From Pectobacterium parmentieri (GTDB taxonomy: Bacteria; Pseudomonadota; Gammaproteobacteria; Enterobacterales; Enterobacteriaceae), in NCBI RefSeq assembly GCF_001742145.1, contig NZ_CP015749.1, positions 1 through 64,000 of the forward strand: a stretch of DNA of 64,000 nucleotides. Direction: 5' to 3'. Below, piece after piece: positions 9,152 through 17,938 of the stretch; within the stretch, counting starts at the first letter, position 1, and every line of letters starts with the position of its first letter. Under the pieces are notes generated by a model that saw only the letters and a list, made by a program, of their open reading frames with translations, made no database searches and was not told the DNA's origin. The position numbers and the translations under genes were made by a program.

Positions 9152-10432
9152 ATGGCCAAATCCTCCGTTTTTCTTGACTTCAGTCTGTTGAAAACCAACG
9201 CGAATTTTCGCGCGATTTTTATTGCTCGAATGCTGTCTGTTTTCGCACTGGGTATGCTGTCCGTTGGTGTACCGATTCAGGTACAGGCAATGACAGGCTC
9301 GACCTTTCAGGTGGGGATGGCCGTGGCGCTTGACGGTGTTGGGATGTTTATTGGTCTGATCCTGGGCGGTGTACTGGCTGACCGTTTCGATCGCCGTAAA
9401 CTGATTCTATTTGCGCGTGGCACCTGTGGTCTGGGGTTTGTCGCACTCAGCATTAACGGTTTTTCTGATACGCCGTCGTTGCTTGCGCTCTATGTGCTTG
9501 CGGCATGGGATGGTTTTTTTGGTGCGCTGGGGATGACGGCGTTAATGGCGGTTATTCCGATTTTGGTCGGGCGAGAACATTTGCCCGCAGCGGGTGCATT
9601 GAGCATGTTAACCGTCCGTTTGGGCGCGATCCTCTCACCCGCACTGGGCGGAGTGATCATCGTCGCGGGCGGCGTCGGTTGGAATTTTGCTATTGCTGCT
9701 ATTGGAACGCTGGCTACCCTGATCCCGTTGATGCGTTTGCCGTCGTTACGCCCTGCAACGAGTGAGCCGGAACCGCCGCTGCGTGCCTTAATCGGTGGGG
9801 TAAGGTTTGTATGTTCGCATCATGTTGTCGGGTGGGTGGTGCTGATCGGCATGTTAGTCAGCGTTATCGGTGCGATGCGCATCCTTTTCCCTACGTTAGC
9901 GAATGACGTTTACCATGCGGGGCCGTCGGCGGTCGGGCTGATGTTTTCCGCCGTGCCGCTGGGCGCGATGCTTGGGGCGTTTACCAGCGGATGGGTATCT
10001 GGTGTGGCGCGCCCTGGTTTGATCCTACTGCTGTGTGCCTGCGGAGCGTTCTTATCGGTGGCGTCGCTAGGGCTGGTGGGGCATCTCGTCCCCGCACTGT
10101 TGGCGTTGGTATGTTATGGCTATTTACAGGCGATTACCGGGCTATTGCAATTTACCTTAATTCAGACTCACACGCCGGATCCTCTCCTTGGGCGGGTGAA
10201 TAGTCTGGTGACGGCGCAGGATGTGACGGGGGATTCGGTGGGAGCATTGGGGCTTGGTCTTATGGGAAGGATATTCGCCCCAGCAATGAGCATTCTGATG
10301 TTTGGGGGGATTGCGGGACTCGTGATTCTACTGGCTCTGCTCGTGCGGCCACTGCGGCAATGCACCTTTGGTGAGCCAGATGCTGTCACTCAGTCCGATG
10401 AGACAGAGGATAAACCCGCCACCTCAGCGTGA
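9152..10432 (+). CDS. entS: EntS-family siderophore exporter (MFS)
   Basis: A 426-residue major facilitator protein with about 12 hydrophobic segments. It begins MAKSSVFLDFSLLKTNANFRAIF and has the loop motif GGVLADRFDRRKLI between TM2 and TM3; both are characteristic of EntS, the enterobactin exporter. Here it should move the catechol siderophore made by the neighbouring synthetase from cytoplasm to periplasm. It is divergent from the import operon across the Fur box. A hairpin follows the stop codon and separates it from the convergent binding-protein gene. Confidence 0.92.
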   Translation: MAKSSVFLDFSLLKTNANFRAIFIARMLSVFALGMLSVGVPIQVQAMTGSTFQVGMAVALDGVGMFIGLILGGVLADRFDRRKLILFARGTCGLGFVALSINGFSDTPSLLALYVLAAWDGFFGALGMTALMAVIPILVGREHLPAAGALSMLTVRLGAILSPALGGVIIVAGGVGWNFAIAAIGTLATLIPLMRLPSLRPATSEPEPPLRALIGGVRFVCSHHVVGWVVLIGMLVSVIGAMRILFPTLANDVYHAGPSAVGLMFSAVPLGAMLGAFTSGWVSGVARPGLILLLCACGAFLSVASLGLVGHLVPALLALVCYGYLQAITGLLQFTLIQTHTPDPLLGRVNSLVTAQDVTGDSVGALGLGLMGRIFAPAMSILMFGGIAGLVILLALLVRPLRQCTFGEPDAVTQSDETEDKPATSA

Positions 10433-10452
10433 TACACGAACGGTGTGTCGCT

Positions 10453-10474
10453 GCGGCCAACCGCTGTTGGCCGC
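10453..10474. terminator. Bidirectional hairpin between entS and fepB
   Basis: A perfect 9-bp stem, GCGGCCAAC and GTTGGCCGC, with a CGCT loop sits between two convergent genes. There is no long T-run, so efficiency is uncertain. Confidence 0.7.
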
Positions 10475-10487
10475 TAACTGAACGCGG

Positions 10488-11495
10488 TTACGGTTTACGG
10501 AAATGTCGTTCGATATTATCAAGCATATTGCTTGCGCTGTAATAATCCAGACGGAACGTATCAGGCCCCATCGCCCATGCCTGCTGTTGCATGACCGGTT
10601 CCAGATAGCGGAGGAAGGGGTTGGCAAGCATCTTTTTAACCACGTTTTCATCAGCCGAAAATAGCAGTAATGAGCGACCGGTTAGGCTATCTGCCATATT
10701 TTCACCGGAAACTTGCACGATATCCTGCCGCTTGCCCTGAGACGTTTCCGTTTTAAGCCAGGCTGGCGGCGTTGCAAGTTGAAAGCCCAGTTCATGTAGC
10801 AATTGCCCCTGTGCGGAGGCATCTGTCCAGAGGTTAACACCGCGCCCATCCTCATAATAAACCAGTGCGGACACCGGCTGAGGAGGTAGCTGGATCGCGT
10901 TTTTGACTGCGTTTACCCGTTGTTCAAAACGGGTGATAACCGCGAGTGCATCGGCTTCGTGCCCCGTAACCTGACTGAGTTGTTGCGCAAGTTCCTGCCA
11001 GCTTTTATCGCCGTAATCAATCACCAACGTTGGCGCAATCACTGACAGTTGTTCATAGAGCTTCAGCGCTGAATCTCCCCCTGTTGCGGCAATCACAATC
11101 AGGTCGGGGGCGGCAGCAGCGATGGCCTCCGCGTTAGGCTCGGTAATATACAGCGGCTTAACGCCTCGCTCCTCAGCTAACTGACTCCACTGAGAAAAAA
11201 AGCCTTTGCTATCGGCAACGGCGCTGCGTGGGCTGGTGGCACCGGAAGCAATCAGCGGCGCATTAATCGCCAGCAGCGTACCGCTGATCGTCACGCTGGT
11301 TGAGACGATGCGCAGTGGTGGCTGTTGCAACGTTAAAGGTCCTTTGAGCGTCTGGAACGTCCGAGGCCAGCCTTCATGATGAGCGGGGGAGGCTGGCATG
11401 CGCTCGGTTTTTTCCTCGCTGTCACAGCCGCTGAGAAAAATGCTGAAAACAATCGCCAGGATGGCATAAATACGCCGTTGAATGGTTTTGTGCAT
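10488..11495 (-). CDS. fepB: Ferric-catecholate binding lipoprotein (FepB-like)
   Basis: A 335-residue type III (helical backbone) metal-siderophore binding protein. The start at 11495 (MHKTIQRRIY) gives a lipoprotein signal ending in a LSGC lipobox; a longer start at 11576 would put 27 unlikely residues before it. Segments such as RIVSTSVTISGTLLAI, ATGGDSALKLYEQLS and FRLDYYSA are close to FepB. Unlike E. coli FepB, which has a cleavable type I signal, this one appears lipid-anchored in the periplasm. It lies apart from the permease/ATPase genes, convergent with entS. I saw no convincing Fur box upstream. Confidence 0.9.
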   Translation of the reverse strand: MHKTIQRRIYAILAIVFSIFLSGCDSEEKTERMPASPAHHEGWPRTFQTLKGPLTLQQPPLRIVSTSVTISGTLLAINAPLIASGATSPRSAVADSKGFFSQWSQLAEERGVKPLYITEPNAEAIAAAAPDLIVIAATGGDSALKLYEQLSVIAPTLVIDYGDKSWQELAQQLSQVTGHEADALAVITRFEQRVNAVKNAIQLPPQPVSALVYYEDGRGVNLWTDASAQGQLLHELGFQLATPPAWLKTETSQGKRQDIVQVSGENMADSLTGRSLLLFSADENVVKKMLANPFLRYLEPVMQQQAWAMGPDTFRLDYYSASNMLDNIERHFRKP

Positions 11496-11686
11496 CGCAG
11501 TCTGTTTTCCTGAAGCGTAAGAAATGAGTCGGCATCTGGTCGTGTTACGGGCAATCACGTTATCATATCTCGCCATACGTCGCGGTTCCTGTGTAAAAAT
11601 AATCTCGCGTTTTGCCAGTGGTCACGGTGAGAGAGCAATTGGAGCACTAGACTGAATATAAGAAACATCACAGTGAGGATGACATC

Positions 11687-12046
11687 ATGGACTATGAATT
11701 TTTGCGGGATGTGACGGGCCAGGTCATCGTTCGTATGTCGATGGGACATGAAGCGATTGGGCACTGGTTCAATGAGGAAGTGAAAGGCCAACTGACGGTA
11801 CTGACTGACGTCGAAGAGGCCGCGCGTTCCGTTGCTGGCAGTGAACGGCAGTGGCGGCGCGTGGGTCACGAATACACGCTATTGCTGGATGAAGAAGAAG
11901 TAATGGTTCAGGCAAATCAATTGTCTTTCACCACGGATGAACTGGAAGAAGGCATGAGTTATTACGATGAAGAGAGCCTGTCTTTATGCGGTCTTGACGA
12001 CTTTTTAACATTGGTGGAAAAGTACCGCGAGTTCGTCCTGCACTGA
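11687..12046 (+). CDS. yacL: YacL (UPF0231 family protein)
   Basis: A 119-residue acidic protein that matches the UPF0231/YacL family from end to end: MDYEFLRD at the start, [22 protein letters not shown] and [13 protein letters not shown]. The molecular function of the family is not established. The start is supported by GAGGATGACATC before the ATG. In E. coli the gene lies just downstream of acnB; here it stands alone between a siderophore gene and a sugar operon. A hairpin follows at 12090-12116. Confidence 0.93.
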   Translation: MDYEFLRDVTGQVIVRMSMGHEAIGHWFNEEVKGQLTVLTDVEEAARSVAGSERQWRRVGHEYTLLLDEEEVMVQANQLSFTTDELEEGMSYYDEESLSLCGLDDFLTLVEKYREFVLH

Positions 12047-12089
12047 TCGTGGCAGGCATACGATCGTGTTGTCACACCCGTATTTTGGC

Positions 12090-12116
12090 AACACCACCCG
12101 TCAGACGCGTGGTGTT
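12090..12116 (+). terminator. Probable terminator after yacL
   Basis: The 8-bp stem AACACCAC / GTGGTGTT has an 11-base loop and lies 44 bp after the yacL stop. It ends in GTTTCCC rather than a long T-run, so it is only moderately convincing. Confidence 0.55.
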
Positions 12117-12274
12117 TCCCATCAATTAGCCCGTGCGGTATAAAGCCCTTTCCCCCTTCCCACCCCCTTACGTCTATCGTTTTATCCTTTCCTGTTTCTC
12201 TGGTGAGAGGGATGAGGTGAGACGATGTTTTTTGTTAACGAACTGCAACAAGATAAAACGGTCAAATACACACA

Positions 12275-12294
12275 TTCGGTCATCTTCGGTCATT
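12275..12294 (+). promoter_or_regulatory. Tandem 10-bp direct repeat, candidate operator
   Basis: TTCGGTCATC is followed at once by TTCGGTCATT, one helical turn apart. It lies about 230 bp before a DeoR-family gene, and DeoR-type regulators often bind short tandem direct repeats. Binding by this regulator is inferred. Confidence 0.4.
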
Positions 12295-12415
12295 CTAATG
12301 GGCCGTCACTATTTTTTTATTTTTTTTGATAGCGGTAAAAGGATGACGCATAACGACTTTAAATGGGATGTCTATCACAATAAATAATGATGTTTTTTTG
12401 TTATTTCATTTTTTA

Positions 12416-12431
12416 TTTGATTGTTGTCACT
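12416..12431. promoter_or_regulatory. CRP-like site upstream of the sugar operon
   Basis: TTTGA-N6-TCACT agrees with TGTGA-N6-TCACA at 8 of 10 core positions and lies about 95 bp before the regulator start. Catabolite control of a sugar operon would be expected, but this match is modest. Confidence 0.4.
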
Positions 12432-12525
12432 TAATTAAAACTGCCAATTTTACCCCTTGGTACTCTCGCGCAGTGCACATTTTTCACTCTCTCTATCCAT
12501 TACTTTATTAACACCGGAGGTCATC

Positions 12526-13356
12526 ATGCTACCGATTGAACGCCAGCGGCGAATAATGGAAATATTAACCCTAAATAGCCGAGTGCTGGTGGCGGAATTA
12601 GTCAGTTTATTACAAGTTTCTCAGGAAACCATTCGCCGTGATTTATCCAGTTTGGAAAAAAAAGGCATGTTACTGCGGAGTCACGGTGGTGCGGTATTAG
12701 CGCAAAAGCACCAAGGGAAAATAATAAATAATATAAATAAAAATAATGAGTATGAATTAACTTTTCACCAGCGCACGAATGAAAATATTTCGCAAAAAAT
12801 GCAGATAGCCAAACGTGCGCTGGATTTTATTAGCGTGGGGGACTGTTTATTACTCGACAGCAGTACCACATGCTGGTTTCTCGCTCGACAATTACCCGAT
12901 ATAGAATTAACGGTAATAACCAATTCACTACGAACGGTACAGACATTGGCACCGAAAGGGCATATTCGCACGATCTGTCTGGGAGGGGAATATTCCGATC
13001 GTGATGAGGATTTTAATGGTGTAGTGGCAGAACAGCCGTTAAAAGAGTTTTTGATTAATAAAATTTTCTTTTCCTGTAGCAGTTTGGGTAATGACGGTTA
13101 TTTACGTGAAGGGAATGAAAATAAAGCACACCTGAAACAGCAGATGTTATTAGCTTCAGAAAGGAAATATTTGCTGATGGATGCGAGTAAGTTTTTGCAT
13201 CCTTCCTTTGCACGTATTTGCCATTACCGCGATGTGGATTTTCTTATTACCGACAAGTTGGAAGACAAAGATCTAACACAGGAATTGGCCTGGAACGGCG
13301 TCAATATTATTGATTGTTCGCAACGTCCCCAGTCCATGCAGTTAATTAATAACTAA
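12526..13356 (+). CDS. DeoR-family transcriptional regulator of the sugar ABC operon
   Basis: A 276-residue DeoR-family protein. The N-terminal helix-turn-helix is clear (MLPIERQRRIMEIL, then VSQETIRRDLSSLEKKGML). The C-terminal sugar-phosphate sensor domain has the usual LLLDSSTTCWFLARQL segment and the DASKF motif near the end. The ATG at 12526 is preceded by a strong GGAGG; the longer frame from 12457 adds 23 residues without a ribosome-binding site. It is the first gene of the operon, 24 bp before the binding protein. The likely effector is a phosphorylated sugar made by the operon's own kinases, which is inference. E. coli als uses an RpiR-type regulator instead, so this operon is not simply als. 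Confidence 0.88.
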   Translation: MLPIERQRRIMEILTLNSRVLVAELVSLLQVSQETIRRDLSSLEKKGMLLRSHGGAVLAQKHQGKIINNINKNNEYELTFHQRTNENISQKMQIAKRALDFISVGDCLLLDSSTTCWFLARQLPDIELTVITNSLRTVQTLAPKGHIRTICLGGEYSDRDEDFNGVVAEQPLKEFLINKIFFSCSSLGNDGYLREGNENKAHLKQQMLLASERKYLLMDASKFLHPSFARICHYRDVDFLITDKLEDKDLTQELAWNGVNIIDCSQRPQSMQLINN

Positions 13357-13380
13357 CGAGATCATCACCCTGGAGAGATT

Positions 13381-14364
13381 ATGAAAAGAACATTCCTCGC
13401 CTGTACCCTCCTTGCCTTATTAAGTTCCGCTCACGCCGATGCTGCCGAGAAATTGCGTATGGGCGTCGTCGTCAAAATTGGTGGTATTCCCTGGTTTAAC
13501 GCCATGGAAGCAGGCATCAAAAGCGAAGCGGCCAAACTCGGTATTGATGCCTGGCAGGTTGGCCCTACTGCGGCAGACCCTGCTCTACAGGTTCGCGCGA
13601 TTGAAGACTTGATCGCACAGAAAGTGGACATCATTGGCGTTGTGCCGAATGACCCGAAAGTGCTGGAGCCAGTGCTCAAACGTGCGCAAGAAGCGGGTAT
13701 TAAAGTCCTGGTGCATGAATCCCCCGGCCAGAAATATGCAGACTGGGACTTTGAGCTGGTGGATGCGCCGACCCACGGTATTAACCATATGAAAGCCCTG
13801 GCGGCATGCATGAAAGAGGAAGGCAAATACGCCATGTATGTGGGGAGCCTGACGGTGCCTCTACATCAGGAATGGACCGATGCCGCGCTGGAATATCAAA
13901 AAACGCACTACCCAAAAATGCAGTTGGTAACCGATAAGTTTGGCGTGGGGGAATCGCTGGATGGGTCTATCCGTACCAGTAACGAACTGATGTCTAAATA
14001 CCCTGACCTTAAAGGCATCATGGCCTTTGGTTCACAAGGGCCGATTGGGGCGGGGCGTGCGGTGATGAACCGTAATAAAACCGATCAGATCTGTGTGATT
14101 GGGGCGTTTAGCCCAGGGCAGGGTGCCACGCTGGTAAACCGGGGCGCTATCAAAGGCGGCTATATCTGGAATCCGAAAACGGCGGGTGAGGTGTTTGTTC
14201 GGCTGGCCGACATGATGCAGAAGAACCAGCCGATTACGGACGGTATGACGATTGAAGGATTAGGTAAGGTCAATGTGGATGCGCAGGCACGTACCATTCT
14301 TGGCAACAACACCGAAAGCCTTGATAAAGCCAATCTGCCAAAACTGATCGAAATGGGGCTGTAG
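13381..14364 (+). CDS. Sugar ABC transporter, periplasmic binding protein
   Basis: A 327-residue periplasmic binding protein of the ribose/allose/AI-2 type (PBP type I). A Sec signal peptide (MKRTFLACTLLALLSSAHADA) should be cleaved before AEKLR. The mature protein starts with the typical strand KLRMGVVVK and has IEDLIAQKVDIIGVVPNDP in the first lobe. CTGGAGAGATT precedes the ATG. It is the first transport gene of the operon, and the ATPase follows after 4 bp. The sugar cannot be read from sequence; the AlsE and AlsK homologues downstream suggest allose, allulose or a related rare hexose. Confidence 0.88.
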   Translation: MKRTFLACTLLALLSSAHADAAEKLRMGVVVKIGGIPWFNAMEAGIKSEAAKLGIDAWQVGPTAADPALQVRAIEDLIAQKVDIIGVVPNDPKVLEPVLKRAQEAGIKVLVHESPGQKYADWDFELVDAPTHGINHMKALAACMKEEGKYAMYVGSLTVPLHQEWTDAALEYQKTHYPKMQLVTDKFGVGESLDGSIRTSNELMSKYPDLKGIMAFGSQGPIGAGRAVMNRNKTDQICVIGAFSPGQGATLVNRGAIKGGYIWNPKTAGEVFVRLADMMQKNQPITDGMTIEGLGKVNVDAQARTILGNNTESLDKANLPKLIEMGL

Positions 14365-14368
14365 ACCA

Positions 14369-15892
14369 ATGACGACGCTGACCGAACCACAGACATTGAT
14401 TGCGCTCGACTCTGTCTCCAAGACGTTTGGCGGCAATCGCGCGTTGCACGAAGTCGATCTGTCATTGGCTGTCGGGGAGGTTCACTGCCTTGCAGGTACC
14501 AATGGCTGCGGAAAAAGTACCTTGATAAAGGTGGTTTCCGGCGTGTACGCGCCGGATGCTGGTAGCCAGATTTCGCTCTTTAACGGTGAAACGGTGGAGG
14601 AAGTGCAATTTCCCCGCCTGACGCCCAAACAGGCGCGAGAATTTGGGATTCAGGTGATCTATCAGGATTTGTCGCTGTTTCCCAATCTCAGCGTGGCGGA
14701 AAACATCGCATTTGAACACAACCTGAAAGGGTTGCTTGGCTGGTATCGCGCAGGAACGCTGCGAGAAACGGCGCTGCGGGTCATTGGTGAACTGAATTTT
14801 GATCTGGATCTGGACGAAAAGGTGTCGGCGCTATCCATCGCCCAGCGCCAGCAGGTTGCCATCTGCCGCGCACTAGTGGCGGATGCCCGACTGGTGATCA
14901 TGGATGAACCGACGGCATCGTTGACGCGGACTGAAGTGAACCAACTGCTACGCACCGTGCGTTACCTGAAAGAGAAGCGCATCTGTGTGGTGTTTGTCAG
15001 CCATCGTCTGGATGAGGTGCTGGAGATCTCCGATCGCGTCACCGTGATCCGTGATGGGCGGAAAATTGGAACCTGGCCTGCCAGTGAAATGGATGGCCAT
15101 CGTCTGACTGAACTGATGACGGGGTTAACGCTGGATTATCAGCGTAAAACGCCAACGCTGAATCCAGACCGCACGCTACTGGAGGTGGCTGGCCTGACCC
15201 GTGCAGGCCAGTACCACGATATCAATTTTACGCTGCGCGAAGGGGAAGTGCTGGGGCTGTGTGGGCTGTTGGGCTCTGGGCGAACAGAGCTGGCGCTGTC
15301 TTTATTCGGTATGACGCGTCCAGACAGTGGGAAAATCTGGTTGGACAGTAAGCCGGTGACCTTCCGTAGCCACGAAGACGCGATTAAGGCGGGAATTGGC
15401 TACGTTTCTGAGGATCGTCTGACGCTGGGGTTGGTGCAGCAGCAGTCGGTTGCGGACAATATGGTGTTGACCATCCTCGATCAGCTTCGCAACCGATTCC
15501 ACCTGATTGATGAGTATCGTAAAAATAAACTGATCATGAATTGGATCGGGCAGCTAGGGGTACGCCTGGCCGATCCGCAGCAGGCGATTTCTACCCTGTC
15601 TGGGGGCAATCAACAGAAAATCGTGCTGGCGAAATGGGTGCTGACCCAACCGAAAATTCTCATTCTGGATTCGCCCACAGTCGGTGTCGATGTGGGGGCG
15701 AAAGCCAGTATTTACGCGTTGATCCACCAACTTGCGCAGGAAGGGCTCGCCATCATCCTGATCTCCGATGAGGTGCCAGAAGTTTATTACAACTGCGACC
15801 GGATTTTACACTTTCGCAATGGCGCTATTCATGCGGAGTATCAGCCAGAAAAGCTGGAACAACAGCAACTTGCCGAGGTGATCAATGCCTGA
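14369..15892 (+). CDS. Sugar ABC transporter, fused double ATPase
   Basis: A 507-residue protein with two ABC domains in tandem, the RbsA/AlsA/MglA arrangement. The first has Walker A GTNGCGKST near residue 48, a weak signature ALSIAQRQQVAIC and Walker B LVIMDEPTAS. The second has a degenerate Walker A (GLLGSGRTE) but a good signature LSGGNQQKIVLAKW and Walker B ILILDSPTVGVD; one degenerate site is normal for this family. It follows the binding-protein gene by 4 bp and overlaps permease 1 by 8 bp. Confidence 0.93.
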   Translation: MTTLTEPQTLIALDSVSKTFGGNRALHEVDLSLAVGEVHCLAGTNGCGKSTLIKVVSGVYAPDAGSQISLFNGETVEEVQFPRLTPKQAREFGIQVIYQDLSLFPNLSVAENIAFEHNLKGLLGWYRAGTLRETALRVIGELNFDLDLDEKVSALSIAQRQQVAICRALVADARLVIMDEPTASLTRTEVNQLLRTVRYLKEKRICVVFVSHRLDEVLEISDRVTVIRDGRKIGTWPASEMDGHRLTELMTGLTLDYQRKTPTLNPDRTLLEVAGLTRAGQYHDINFTLREGEVLGLCGLLGSGRTELALSLFGMTRPDSGKIWLDSKPVTFRSHEDAIKAGIGYVSEDRLTLGLVQQQSVADNMVLTILDQLRNRFHLIDEYRKNKLIMNWIGQLGVRLADPQQAISTLSGGNQQKIVLAKWVLTQPKILILDSPTVGVDVGAKASIYALIHQLAQEGLAIILISDEVPEVYYNCDRILHFRNGAIHAEYQPEKLEQQQLAEVINA

Positions 15893-16874
15893 TTTCTCCT
15901 TTTTCAAACCCAAAAGTAGCCAGGGATGGCTGGCCTGGGTACTGCTTGTCGCTATCGTATTTTTCTCACTGACCAGCGACCAATTTTTGTCGATGCAAAA
16001 CCTGCTCGATCTGGCGGAAAGCTACGCGGTGACGGGGATCTTCGCGCTGGGGTTGTTCGTGGTGCTGGTGACGGGGGGGATCGATATTTCATTTGCTGCG
16101 GTGGCATCGGTCGTGCAGTACCTGATTGCCACGCTGTTCATTCAGTTCCAGTTTGATAACGCTGCACTCAGCATTGTGTTGGCGATTGCCTGCGGCATCG
16201 TGTTTGGCATGGTCAACGCGGTACTGATCTATTCGCTGAGGATCGTCTCGATCATCATCACGATCAGTATGCAGTCGCTGCTGTTCGGTCTCCTGATGTG
16301 GTTGACCGACGGCCGCAGCCTTTACACGTTGCCTGAATGGTGGGTCACGCTGCGGCAAGTCTTGCCGTTTACGCTGGGCGGCCTGCCTTTTCAGGTAGGA
16401 CTACCGCTGGTCACGCTGCTGGTGATTACTGGGCTGACCTGGATCCTCCTGAATAAAACCCATCTGGGGCGTCAGCTCTATGCGGTCGGTGGCGATCAGG
16501 AATCCGCTCGCCGAATTGGCATTCGGGTGGGGCTGATTCATCTCTTCGCCTATGGCTATTTAGGGGCGATGGCCGCGATAGGGGGGTTGGTGCAGACCTA
16601 TCGCATGGGTGAGGTGGTGCCGAATGCGCTCGTGGGCGGCGAACTCGACGTACTGGCCGCTACCGTACTCGGCGGTGCCAGCCTGATGGGCGGTAAAGGG
16701 ACGGTTCTGGGGACGCTGATGGGGGTCTTCCTCATTGCCATCCTGAAAAACGGTCTGAATCTGATCGGTGTGTCCAGCTACTTCATGAATATCGTTATCG
16801 GCGTGGTGATTATGCTGGCCATCGCCGTCACACATTACAAAAAACGCAAAGAAACCGACGTCAGCTTTGTGTGA
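15885..16874 (+). CDS. Sugar ABC transporter permease 1
   Basis: A 329-residue BPD_transp_2 (RbsC-like) inner-membrane permease with about nine to ten hydrophobic segments. It contains GLFVVLVTGGIDISFAAVAS, the usual TGGIDIS substrate-channel motif, and AATVLGGASLMGGKGT in the coupling loop. The gene overlaps the ATPase gene by 8 bp and is followed after 17 bp by a second permease. The pair probably forms a heterodimer, whereas RbsC and AlsC act as homodimers. Confidence 0.92.
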   Translation: MPDFSFFKPKSSQGWLAWVLLVAIVFFSLTSDQFLSMQNLLDLAESYAVTGIFALGLFVVLVTGGIDISFAAVASVVQYLIATLFIQFQFDNAALSIVLAIACGIVFGMVNAVLIYSLRIVSIIITISMQSLLFGLLMWLTDGRSLYTLPEWWVTLRQVLPFTLGGLPFQVGLPLVTLLVITGLTWILLNKTHLGRQLYAVGGDQESARRIGIRVGLIHLFAYGYLGAMAAIGGLVQTYRMGEVVPNALVGGELDVLAATVLGGASLMGGKGTVLGTLMGVFLIAILKNGLNLIGVSSYFMNIVIGVVIMLAIAVTHYKKRKETDVSFV

Positions 16875-16891
16875 CCGACCGGAGGATCCTG

Positions 16892-17938
16892 ATGAAACGA
16901 TACATCTTCAAACCGAGCGGCGCTGACGTAGGGCTATTGTTCCTCATCGCACTGTGTTGCGCGCTGTTTAGCGTGATGCTGCCAGGCCGTTTTTTTACTA
17001 GCTCGACGTTTATGAGCATGGCATTTCAGCTTCCCGAACTGGGGCTGCTGACGCTGGGTATGTTTATCGCCATTCTCAGCGGTGGACTCAACCTGTGCAT
17101 TATTGCGACGGCGAATCTGACCAGCCTGTTCATCGCCTGGGTGCTGCTGCACTTTCTGCCTGAAGGGGCGGGGACGACGATGCAACTGCTGTGGCTGGGG
17201 ATTGGCCTGCTGGGCGCATCGGTTATTGCCGTGGTGATTGGTGCATTAACAGGCTTTATGGTCACGAAAGTGGGGGCGCACCCCATTCTGGTGACGCTGG
17301 CGAGCATGATGACGGTTAACGGGATCGGCATCTGGTTAACCAAAGGTGCGGCCGTTAGCGGAATGCCGGATGTCTTGCGCACGTTGGGTTCCGGCACGTG
17401 GCTTGGCATTCCATTGCCGCTCTGGTTGTTTATGGCTGCCGCTGGCGCACTGGCCTTGTTCCTCGGCAAGACGCGGGCAGGAAAGTGCATTTATATGGGC
17501 GGCAGCAACATTAATGCCACCTGGTTCAGCGGCATCAATACGCATCGCATGCTGATGCTGGTGTATGTCATTTCCAGCCTGATGTGCGTGTTGGCCGGGT
17601 TGGTGATGATGGCGCGTTTTAACTCGGCTCGCATGGGATACGGCGATTCCTACCTGCTGCTCACCGTGCTGGCGATCATTCTTGGCGGCACCGATCCGAA
17701 CGGTGGATTTGGTCGGGTGACCGGCGTGGTGCTGTCGCTCATCGTGCTCCAGATCCTCTCCACCGGCTTCAACCTGATGAATATCAGCCAGCACTTCAGC
17801 CTGGCGATGTGGGGAGCGGTGCTGATTGTCGTCCTCGCGCTGAAATTCTTTAAAGCTCGCTACTCCGATTACCGTGCGGTGCGCCTTAGTGCCTTACGCG
17901 CCCGCACCGATCATTTAACTGAAAAAAAGGAAGTCTGA
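16892..17938 (+). CDS. Sugar ABC transporter permease 2
   Basis: A 348-residue second BPD_transp_2 permease. Its channel motif is GMFIAILSGGLNLCIIATAN, with SGGLNL in place of TGGIDI. The coupling loop reads AIILGGTDPNGGFG. The ATG at 16892 has a strong GGAGG seven bases upstream; a start at 16871 would add seven residues over the upstream stop region. The stop overlaps the next gene as TGATG. The two permeases differ enough to suggest a heterodimeric channel, as in AI-2 (LsrCD) and some pentose systems. Confidence 0.92.
   Translation: MKRYIFKPSGADVGLLFLIALCCALFSVMLPGRFFTSSTFMSMAFQLPELGLLTLGMFIAILSGGLNLCIIATANLTSLFIAWVLLHFLPEGAGTTMQLLWLGIGLLGASVIAVVIGALTGFMVTKVGAHPILVTLASMMTVNGIGIWLTKGAAVSGMPDVLRTLGSGTWLGIPLPLWLFMAAAGALALFLGKTRAGKCIYMGGSNINATWFSGINTHRMLMLVYVISSLMCVLAGLVMMARFNSARMGYGDSYLLLTVLAIILGGTDPNGGFGRVTGVVLSLIVLQILSTGFNLMNISQHFSLAMWGAVLIVVLALKFFKARYSDYRAVRLSALRARTDHLTEKKEV

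Larger units (their letters stand above)
12117..12525. other. Intergenic promoter region of the sugar ABC operon
   Basis: About 400 bp without a credible gene. The first part is pyrimidine-rich; from about 12300 it becomes strongly AT-rich. It holds a tandem 10-bp repeat (12275-12294) and a CRP-like site (12416-12431). A reading frame at 12133-12387 has no family resemblance and no ribosome-binding site, and is not called. Confidence 0.6.

Noticed and set aside
11550..11570. Possible Fur box upstream of the FepB-like gene
   Set aside because: Only an ATGATAA half-site fits; the other half does not match the consensus without a gap.
12133..12387. 84-residue plus-strand ORF in the gap before the DeoR gene
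   Set aside because: No ribosome-binding site, no family features, and it crosses the tandem repeat and AT-rich promoter DNA.
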